A DNA stretch of 27,961 nucleotides from Apostichopus californicus (Eukaryota; Echinodermata; Holothuroidea; Aspidochirotida; Stichopodidae): NCBI GenBank assembly GCA_020650975.1, contig JAIPMN010002237.1, forward strand, positions 1 to 27,961. The letters run 5' to 3'. Numbering within the stretch: the first letter of the stretch is position 1; every line of letters begins with the position of its first letter. This document shows positions 19,390 through 27,961 of the stretch, piece by piece. Both the position numbers and the translations under genes were made by a program. The notes beneath the pieces were generated by a model, which was not told the DNA's origin, ran no database searches, and saw only the letters and a program-made list of their open reading frames with translations.

Positions 19390-22030
19390 GTCATACCGGT
19401 CATAAGACTACATGTCTAGCTTTCACCTGAATGTTCCCTCAAAGCTAGTGATACTAAAATCCATATGCAAACTGAAATATCTATTATCATAAACAAACAC
19501 ATAATTAATGAGACATAATAGAAGATTATTGGATTGTCACCAGCTTGAGACGATTTCACCTTGCAGGCAGAAATTAATTTTATAAAAAAAAAATAGTTCA
19601 CTGTTTGAAAATATCACTAAGTATTTTCGGTTTTATTTTTCTCTGATGCTATCACATTCCTTTGTCATTTCTTGATGAAAGCAAAATTATGTTTTAATTC
19701 TAATATAAGGCATTAACTACTGTAACCAATAGGCATAACATCAAAGAGGCTGATGAGAATGCTTTTAACAGATATCTTCTAAATGTAATTGAACGCAGAG
19801 CTTTATCTTATTAAAGCCACCTTGAAATGGTCAGCTCTTACACGATACTGACCAATACATTAATAATGACACCGCGTGACAATTAATTTATTGATTTTCT
19901 GTCTCTAAAGATGGAAAGAAATTTACTGACCAAGAGACGAAGTACGGGCGCTACGACCTTTCCAAAAAAATACCTTCAAACTGAAGTAAAAGCAAACTGA
20001 TAGCTTTTGAGGTAAAAAAAAAAACTAACTTTAACCTCAAATTTTCTATAAACTTAAAAAATTTTGATCCAAAATTGCATGATGCAAATTAATTTCGCCT
20101 TCTCTGTTTGAACAAATCTTAGAACAAATCTCTGCAAAATATTTGAAAATAATCCAAAGATTATTTTGATGTGTCAAATCTAAGTGCTAAAAGCTTAGTA
20201 AACACTGTTTCATTGTGGGTCAGTTCTATTTATAGTGACATTGCTGACCAAGGGATGAGGGTAGATAGATGCTCTTAAACTTCAGAAAGAATTCTTGGAC
20301 AGAAAGTCTTTATGCTAGGAGTTAGTTTTAAGCTGTCAATATGTACTTCCTCTTTTGAATATCTAAGATTAAATTTGCTAATAAATATACTTTATACTTT
20401 TGATTATTAAAAATGCAGCAATCCATTACATAAAAAGAAATTAAGTGACATACTATATATTATTAAACTTTATGGTTTGGTACCAATTTTACAAAATTTG
20501 TTTTAATTTAATTGTCTATTGCAAAACTTTACTATATCATTTTAAGACAGTTTTGATATTATTCTATATAATCAAACTGTATATAAGATCATTAAGTTAA
20601 AGAAATGACTTGTGAATAATGCATGGTATGATTTCACCAGCAGATAAGATATGATTAAAATGTGGCTGAGATGAAATATAACTAGGAGCAGGAGAGGGTG
20701 CAGAGATATTTAACTGGTGAAACATGAGTGTCCACTCGGTTGCAGAGCAATTGATATTTATTTTGATACATCTTACAATTTTTCAGAGACCATGAAGTAA
20801 AAATCTTAATCAATAGATAATACAACATTATTGACATCTGGACATGATTTTTATGAGCTAAGCTTCAACCATATAGTAAGGAATTGTCTATTTTTGTTGC
20901 CTTTACAGAATATTTAATAAGTTTAAGAATTACAAATTTACTTCATTGGTGTGGTCTGCATAAAAACAATTTTTAAAAAGTCTTACACAACATATTCAAA
21001 GTGGCGATAGGAAAGCATGTTCTTACTCACTTTGTTGTAAACAATATTACTTTGAAACAGTTATTTCATTCCAGGATATAATATCTGATAACTTTATTGG
21101 TACTGTCTACAGTTGATGTATATATTTAAGTTATTTATATCAAAACAAATATTGTAAATTCTGGGGGATAAAACGACATGTATTTTAGCAGTATGAAACT
21201 CATCGGTGAGAAGAAGACAATTCTGCAAACTAATTACTAATTACAAGAATGTAAGTAAGGGTTGAAATAATGCACCAATATTGTCACTCTATCAGCCATT
21301 TTTTTTTTTTTTTTGGTAATTGTAGGATAAATTGAATAGTGTTAAATATTTATCAAGTCAAATAGTTGTAAATAGAAAACATGCTCATCATTATGAGGTA
21401 CAGGTTCTAACAGTTTGGTATTTATAATTATAATCTGTTTAATTCCTTCAAGATTTAATTTCATTTATTATTCTTTTGCTTGTAATTTTCTTTAGTGGGC
21501 CTTGGGGGGGGGGGGGAGATTAGCACTTTCCTAACAGAGACTTTAAGCCCTCTTAAAAGATTTTTATAATAACAATAACAATAAAATTAATAATTATGTT
21601 TTATGATTTGTTTCTACTTCTGATAGAACAAAGTTGATCTTAAATCTACCGATAAAAGAGTTTCCTGTCTTCATCTCAAATATGAACAACTTTTCTTTAG
21701 TAAACTGCAAGTCACAAGTATTCTGCCATGAATAATTAATCAATTCACAATTATAGCTTCAATGTCTTAATGTAAATATGATGTTATAAGGGTCTTATGT
21801 TCTATTCCTAGCAGGATCTTCTTCAAAGGCAAACTGATATTGTAAAGTGACAGCATTATACAAAACAGTTCGTTGAATAACTACATTTTTATCACATCTG
21901 TGATACTTTCCAATATTAGTGAACTCAAACCAGGTACTTTGTTATAGCAAATGGATTTACACCAACTTTCACCAAGAATCCACTATAAATCTTCTCTTCA
22001 AAGATAAGTTTTCATAAAGTCAATTAGTTT

Positions 22031-23026
22031 TTAATCAACTTCAAGTCTCAACAGCTGTTTAATCTTACGTCGGAAGTTTCTGTTGAGGCCGGCGTAGATG
22101 AAGGGATTTAGACAAGAGTTGGTGTAGATTAATAAGAAGCAGTAATGATAGACCCACGATGCGACCCGTGAATTCCGATTGACGAGGTGGACTATGCAGA
22201 GAGGTGTCCAACATATCGTGAACGTACAGTAAACCAGAGCTGAGACCATCGTGTACCTCAGCTCGGCCTTCTTGCACGTTTGTCTGGTTCTTTCGTTTGT
22301 CTGGTGAGCCAGACTCGCATTGTTGTGGGTCATTCCTGGTCTGACTACAAGATGATTTATCACCTTCTGGTTACTCCTCTTAGCAAAGGCAAAAGTGAGA
22401 AAGTAAAACAGAGGAATTGCTAAATAGCAGAGGAAAAATGAGACACAAACCAAGAGAGTCCAAAGAAGCCATGACATTGGGTCTCCTGGTTCCATCAAAC
22501 AGGTATGGAGGGGTGGTACGGGTACAACATTACCAAAGCCCATCTCTGGTAGGAGAATAACACATGTATTCAAAACCCAGAGGACCGCCACGGTGCATGC
22601 CGTGGCCTTGGCGTTGAAGAGCTTTCGATAGACCGCAATCTTTTTGGTGACGAGACAATAGCGATTGAGAGCGATCACGTTTAACATGACGGCTGATTGG
22701 CTGCTGAAGATGGAGGCCAGATAGAACTGGATCTTACAGAGATGCAAGCTCTTAAAGAGATAGTCATTACCCAGCAAGGCTGGGATGAAAGTCGGAAAGC
22801 AGATGGCACAGTTACCTAGATCGGTGAATGCTAAATGAGCTACTAGAAAATTGGTGGCCGTTTTCAATCGGCTGGTTTTCATGATGGATAACCAGATGAG
22901 GATGTTGCCAACGGCACCCACTGTGGTAGCCACGATGGAATATCCGGTGAGGAGGAACGCGACTGAACTGGGAAAGGGGTACGGGAGGATAATGTGATCG
23001 TAGTCGTATCTGGATGAATTATACAT
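22031..23026 (-). CDS. Rhodopsin-class (class A) G protein-coupled receptor, 331 aa, single exon
   Basis: A seven-helix receptor expected at the cell surface. Segments in order: helix 1 about 22-48 with GN41; helix 2 about 58-82 with LAFTD69; C97 before helix 3, likely bridged to C176 in the second outer loop; NRY at 121-123 in place of DRY; W150 in helix 4; P204 in helix 5; CWTP at 272-275 in helix 6; NPFIY at 307-311 in helix 7; then a short basic tail. I start at the ATG at 23026, because the frame upstream has no other ATG and closes with TAA after a GTG; NSS at residues 3-5 gives an N-glycosylation site at the outer end. The NRY motif and NPFIYA tail resemble the Moody/Tre1/GPR84 and melatonin-like receptors. 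The ligand is unknown. The short tail (about 20 residues) and lack of introns are ordinary for invertebrate GPCRs. Confidence 0.92.
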   Translation of the reverse strand: MYNSSRYDYDHIILPYPFPSSVAFLLTGYSIVATTVGAVGNILIWLSIMKTSRLKTATNFLVAHLAFTDLGNCAICFPTFIPALLGNDYLFKSLHLCKIQFYLASIFSSQSAVMLNVIALNRYCLVTKKIAVYRKLFNAKATACTVAVLWVLNTCVILLPEMGFGNVVPVPPLHTCLMEPGDPMSWLLWTLLVCVSFFLCYLAIPLFYFLTFAFAKRSNQKVINHLVVRPGMTHNNASLAHQTNERTRQTCKKAELRYTMVSALVYCTFTICWTPLCIVHLVNRNSRVASWVYHYCFLLIYTNSCLNPFIYAGLNRNFRRKIKQLLRLEVD

Positions 23027-25052
23027 CTTAATTGTAGAAGAAGTCTTGACCACATGTCCAAACAGCGACAGAAATTACTACAGAATACAAACGTTCAGTT
23101 GTAATGTAACAGAATGAAATGTCTATCAAAAACGACACAGACTATAGCTTCTCTATAACATACAGCTTCTAGCACTTTAATATCAGAAATATGGTCAGCT
23201 TTCTTTTCTCTCTTTCTTTCAGTCAAGAAATTAAAGTAAATTCTTATCAATGTCCCAATTTATCACTCCATAAACCTGTTTTGATCAAGTTGAAGCACTC
23301 ATGAAGTCTATCAAAACAGAACACTTATTCAGTCATTTAATCCAATAAATTGAAAATTATTAGAATTAACATACATGTTTCATCAAACATACACTACCGC
23401 TCACAGACGCATGTACACATCTTTCCAGAGTTTCATTGTAAAAGCATAGCCGTAGAAAAAATTCAAATCGTAACTGTTAACACCAAAACTAAAAAATATT
23501 TGCGTTGGTTAATGGAACCAATGTATAGCTGTAATAGATGGCAAAGTTGAATACATCCAATAATTCTCGCAAGATCTTTAGGCAGCCGCTTGTTAAAATA
23601 CCTCCTGGTCGGTTAAGTCACAGTAACAAAATAAATACTAAAAGAGTAAAACTGCGTAATACACAAGAAAGCATGAAATTAAAATGAAGTGGGAACCATC
23701 ATATCATAATCACAGAAAAACCACAAAAATCACTAAATTCCAAGTCAAAATAATCAATGTCAGATTTTCAACATCCAGTCGAAATAAGGAAAGTAGTACG
23801 ATTCAAATAGCTCTAGATTCAGTTAAATAATGGTGCAGTAGTTGTGTGGAGACATAGAAGTAAGACATCGAGTGAAGTTAGCATTTCAGCCAAGTACCGG
23901 CCGTGAAAACAAATAGTCAATCACAAGATGAATTTTCACAAGGAAAATTGATCCCGCAGTTTGTTCAAGTAAGAAACTGGACTTCCCTCAATATCTAATT
24001 GCAGAGAAGTAACAAATCTTGTGATTTTGCACAATTCGTGGGAATGTTAGAAAACAATGAGAATTACAATATTGCAAGGCAGTTAACTCTCAAGACACAG
24101 TGTGTGTATTAGTAGTTGTCTTGTTATCAGATCTTTGCAGTAGATTTGACCGTTTTTGTGCACACTTTGCCGGTTATTCCGTAGAAACAATTTAGTCTTG
24201 ATGCAGAGGACTCATATTGGAGATCTAAGATACTTTAAAAATTGAAACGTTATTTAAACTGAAAAAAACAATTAATAAGAGCAATAAAGCCAAGCAATTT
24301 AATGAAGAAATAAAAACTGGAGAGTTATTTGCACTGCAATTCAAGATGTTCGAACAATTATTGATAAACTTAAAGGCTAATGAGGCCCCCAAGATATAAG
24401 TCAAGAAATGATTGGGTTCTATTTCCAACAAAGCTGCTATCATCAGGAAATTAATATTAATATTTAACTGTAAATACAGAAGTGTTGGTGCCAAACGCAT
24501 GCAAGGCAAAGTGTCTTCTAGATTCTTACCTAATTATGGTCCTACTACGATGCATATAAAGTGTATGTGACTCAAAGGATGACGTTTTGGCAACAAGTTT
24601 AAAACTGATATATATAATAGTCAGATAAAACGGAAGAAAGCTATTTCGACTATTAAAATATGCAACCTTTACAATCTGATCAAACATGTTAATTGCTATA
24701 AAAGTACTTTTATGTTAAACCTATGAGAATGTCAGCAGCATATCTTCAGTGTTAACATCTAATTATTAGTCTTCAATGAATGATTTATCGTGTCTAATAA
24801 ACCCCCCAAAATGTGTGCTTCTAACTAAAGTCAAATAAACAACAGGGCACCAATATATAACTAACAATTACCAACACCATATTTGGTTCTTGATAAATTT
24901 GTTGCAAAATGCAATGTAGCATTTGTCACTTGAATTTAGCCATAAAACTCCTGTTTTCCTTTTCAATTTTGAATTGCTAAATTCTGAGGAGCTGAGCGAA
25001 TAGACTAGGTATTCCAGTCACTTTGACTGATCAGCCTCTGATGCAAATAGAT

Positions 25053-25130
25053 CTGTGGTGTTCAAAATGGGGGACGCAACCCTTTTTACAATCGCCCAAT
25101 TTATTTTTGAGGGTTGCAACTACAAAAAAG
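25053..25130 (+). mobile_element. Possible hAT-type terminal fragment
   Basis: The sequence ctgtggtgttcaaaatgggg, followed by acgcaaccc and gagggttgc, resembles the ends of hAT elements that start CAGTGGTTCCCAAA and carry G-run/gcgaccc motifs. No matching opposite end or target duplication was found within several hundred bases. Confidence 0.35.
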
Positions 25131-26225
25131 ATGAGAAAATATGAAAAAAAATTGAACTTAACTTACTTCAAAAGTTGCAAAATATAACACCATTTTTCAA
25201 CTACTGTAAGCACCAAAATTTATACCAAAATTTCTCAATTGTGAGGGACATACCTCTTCCCTAGCCTACTCAAGCTACAACATTTTCCACTACAGAATCT
25301 CTAAGGTGACCAAAATGGTGAAAATTGATGAAAATCGAGCAAAAAAAATTTTGAATACCAAGGCTTTAGATGAGCATTCAGACTTTTACTCATTACAATT
25401 TCAATTTTTCAAAAAGGCACTTTTTATTTAATTTTATGAATATTAACAGAATATTATTGTAATTAATTTAAATGTCGCTATCAATTTGCACCATGTCTGA
25501 TGAAAAGCAGACAATGTTTAAACGAAGTACAAAGCATGTAGTACATTAAACTAAAAGGACTTGTCTATAAAAATCAAATTGTCACTTATTAGAAGCAGTC
25601 ATGGTGTGGTTGTAACATAGCTACACTAAAATGTATCTAATTATGTGTCATAAACCTTTTCATGTCTTTTTTACAATACAAAAACCAAAATATCTCAAAT
25701 TGTGTTTACTTCAGTGAGGCATTAGCAATGTACAATTCTGCCCCTGAATGCCACCCCCCCTCCCCCCTCCCTTCACAACACATTGATCATATTCTTCATT
25801 GCATGCCTATTTGAAGCTTAATTTTCAAATCTGTGGTTTCCTAATTTGACATCTTTTAATAATTAATTGCTCTTTGATATGGAACTATGGCATATATCTC
25901 CAATAAGTACATTAAAGCTTTCCATCACATATGGCTGTAGTAATATTTAAGAAGTTTGTAATTAAGCAAGCAATATGATTTTCCCCTGCAATATCAATGC
26001 AACTGAAACAATACACAAAGCTAAGACGGTGACGTTAAGTTTCCCATAATTACAAAGATGTGTCGATCATAATAAATCTGACAACTAACAGGGAAACTAT
26101 TAAAATAAAAATGAGATTTGAAAGTAAATCAATTACTGACTGTAGTATAGAGTAGGATAATTTGAAGTAGTTCACTCAGGAACTGAAGTTATTATTCCAG
26201 AATTTCTTCGGTGGTGACGCCTACT

Positions 26226-26262
26226 AGTCGGGAAGGGGGAGGGGAGGGGGAGTGGGTGTGAG
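26226..26262 (+). repeat. G-rich purine tract
   Basis: Four or more G runs (gggaagggggaggggagggg then gagtgggtg) in about 37 bases, upstream of the GPCR. Quadruplex-capable on the plus strand. No gene association is evident. Confidence 0.7.
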
Positions 26263-26563
26263 AAGACGTAAGGTAGATTAGTCACATCAGTACCTTGCAT
26301 ACCACGTACAGTACCAGAGATATCATACTGTTTTATTAGATATTTCAAAACCAAATATAGCAAATATATTAATTAAGATACATAGAACTAGAATATTTCA
26401 GTAAGTTAATGTCTGAGAGAGACACAGAGACACCAAACATATTGTCTTCATTTATGTAATTTTTATGATTTCATCAATCCATTAGAAAAAGTATAGACCT
26501 TAAATGTAATATAGTAAAATAGACCCTCAGATCTACTCATATTTATTAATATATGCTCTAGAT

Positions 26564-26932
26564 CAGGGGTGGGCAACCTATGGCCCCTGGGTCACATGCG
26601 GTCCACCAGTGATTTTTTCGCGGCCCGTGAAATGTCTCAAGAAAAAGAAAAGAAATGAATCTATTTTGCATCATCACAAAAAACGCGCTAGCTGTTTAGA
26701 ATTTATCTGCACTAATGATGCTGTCAGTTAGGCCTATTATCCCCATAAACTATCAACTGTACTGCATTGACATTATGTTTTGTGAATACAGATTAAGTAC
26801 ACACACCTATTGCTTGAAAGTTCTTGGAATCAAAGGTTTGAAATCAACAGCAGGTCGTTGGTTAGGTGCGGCCCAGTTAATTTTTCACTCTTTATATCTG
26901 GCCATTCATTCAAAAAGGTTTGCCCACCCCTG
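26564..26932. mobile_element. hAT-like MITE, 369 bp, with 7/8 target duplication
   Basis: The ends are near-perfect inverted repeats: caggggtgggcaacct on the left and, reversed, caggggtgggcaaacc on the right, the classic hAT (Charlie-like) terminus. The flanking 8-bp direct repeats are ctctagat (26556-26563) and ctctagaa (26933-26940), fitting the hAT target preference nTCTAGAn. It carries gcggcccgtgaa and gtgcggcccag stretches near its ends, common in such elements. The reading frame across its right half is not a transposase. Confidence 0.92.
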
Positions 26933-26940
26933 CTCTAGAA

Positions 26941-27878
26941 CATTACAGCCACACCGTATTGCTAAATCTTTCTCTTAATTCTAAACTTAAAACCGTTGAA
27001 GGACAAGAACATTTACTTCAGCCTGTTTTAACTTGCAAATAAAGCTGCGTCTAATTGGTTATAAGTCCTACAACATGTTGGAGACCAAGGCCATCTGAAT
27101 TGGAAAGTTACTTGCATATTGAATCAATAATTCTTCTCTGGTTGTCAGTTTCAGGCATTGTTTATGGTTTAGATCAAAGATTTACTAGATTTAGTAGCAA
27201 AGTTACTTTTCATGATATAAATTTCTGATTACATAACAGAATACAGATCGCATTTACATAAACGGCATAAATTTATATATTAGTGCCAAAGGATATTGAA
27301 TATTACAACTTTTCCCAATCCCCCTGCCCATTGTATGAAAAACTCTATGGAGCATATCCTTACAAAAACTAAGTACTACACAATGTACTAATTTGGGTTA
27401 TAGTGTAGATGCTCTCCATAATTAGCAAACAGAATGCCAATCAAGGTTAATTAATTACTATTGATGGATTCAAAGAGGATGGACAATACCATCAGAATAT
27501 TAAATCAATAAGTCATTAACATCCGCAACATTGCGGTAAGAAAATTTTATTTCAAATTTTAACTTTTTCTAAGTTTTAATCTGAAGAACAAAATTTTATA
27601 ATATGGTCGACTCTAAAACAATAGCCTATAGTATAGCCTCTAAAATGGATAATTTCTGTTGTCATACTATAAACTCTTGTATATACAGTATATTACAATT
27701 GTGGACAAAATAAAGTTTCATGTCCACGTGACTTCAATCTGGGTATTCGTATACCACAGAGTAATGGGAATATAAACCTGTACACTGTATCTACTACTCT
27801 GGGCCATACATACTAAAATCACAACAGTTGTGGGCTATTACTGCGCTTATACTTACAATGTCTAACTTGGATCCAAAC
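26941..27878. other. Intergenic sequence, nothing recognised
   Basis: AT-rich, no exon-like segment, RNA gene or repeat identified on either strand. Confidence 0.6.
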
Positions 27879-27961
27879 CAGTGGCGAAGCGTCCATACAG
27901 TCAGGGGGGGCGGATGCCCCTCCTGACGGACTCAAATGGACTGCTGGCGCCTTTTTCAGCT
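27879..27961. mobile_element. Left end of a probable hAT-like element, cut by the window edge
   Basis: The sequence cagtggcgaagcgtcc followed by ggggggg and cggatgcccc has the same layout (CA, ggcg-ag, then a G run) as the ends at 2660 and 13353. The other end and target duplication are outside the window, so class is inferred from likeness only. Confidence 0.5.

Larger units (their letters stand above)
13225..22030 (-). other. 8.8-kb region with no supported gene
   Basis: Between the first recognised PIKfyve exon and the GPCR. At least one more PIKfyve exon must lie upstream of 13224, but I found no FYVE or DEP coding segment here; short exons may have been missed. Named repeats are listed separately. 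The stretches 13743-14519, 15535-16032, 16246-18715, 18750-19245 and 19390-22030 hold nothing I can identify beyond homopolymer runs (T16 at 21299-21314, G11 near 21506) and a small GC-rich patch at 17311-17441. Confidence 0.6.
23027..26563. other. 3.5-kb intergenic (or intronic) region without recognisable genes
   Basis: AT-rich sequence upstream of the GPCR. Apart from the transposon-like end near 25053, a C-rich stretch at 25753-25772 and a G-rich stretch at 26229-26259, I see no exon, RNA gene or defined promoter. Short open frames here have no family features. Confidence 0.6.

Noticed and set aside
23027..23053. GTG start extending the GPCR by nine residues
   Set aside because: An animal gene would normally use the ATG at 23026; the extension has no ATG and the frame closes just upstream.
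26715..26978. Plus-strand frame of 87 codons
   Set aside because: It runs across the right half and target duplication of the hAT-like MITE and shows no family features.

Overview
The window looks like AT-rich invertebrate nuclear DNA. Short exons are separated by introns of 0.6-2.9 kb with GT-AG ends, and the noncoding DNA is full of short inverted-repeat transposons, tRNA-derived SINEs and tandem arrays. Style of repeats and protein divergence suggest a non-vertebrate metazoan, quite possibly an echinoderm such as a sea cucumber. That placement is an impression, not proof. No bacterial-type operons, CRISPR arrays or viral genes were seen.

The left half (176-13224, minus strand) holds the middle of one gene, the PIKfyve/Fab1 phosphatidylinositol-3-phosphate 5-kinase. 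Eight exons were delimited; their reading phases join exactly and together encode about 809 residues. They cover the end of the linker after the DEP region, the whole chaperonin-like (CCT/TCP-1) domain, the long serine-rich linker, and the start of the PIKfyve-specific cysteine-rich region. The C-terminal kinase domain lies beyond the left edge. The N-terminal FYVE and DEP exons were not found and are either missed in 13.3-22 kb or lie beyond the right edge.

Introns of this gene carry a 23-bp AT tandem array, an hAT-like MITE (2660-2946), purine-rich G tracts, a SINE (5800-6104), copy 1 of a ~500-bp dispersed repeat (6732-7239), a second SINE (9354-9605) and a ~10-bp-period minisatellite (11835-12252). 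A second hAT-like MITE (13353-13742) sits 129 bp upstream of the first recognised exon.

From 13.7 to 22 kb no gene is supported. It contains a 476-bp inverted-repeat element, copy 2 of the dispersed repeat, a tandemly duplicated 105/108-bp unit, a short reverse-transcriptase remnant and a cluster of POU octamer motifs. At 22031-23026 (minus) lies an intact, apparently single-exon rhodopsin-class GPCR of 331 residues with an NRY motif in place of DRY. From 23.1 kb to the end there is only noncoding DNA with a third clear hAT-like MITE (26564-26932) and the left end of another element at 27879.

PIKfyve and the GPCR share a strand but no evident pathway. Whether the GPCR is nested in a long PIKfyve intron or lies upstream of the gene cannot be settled from this window.
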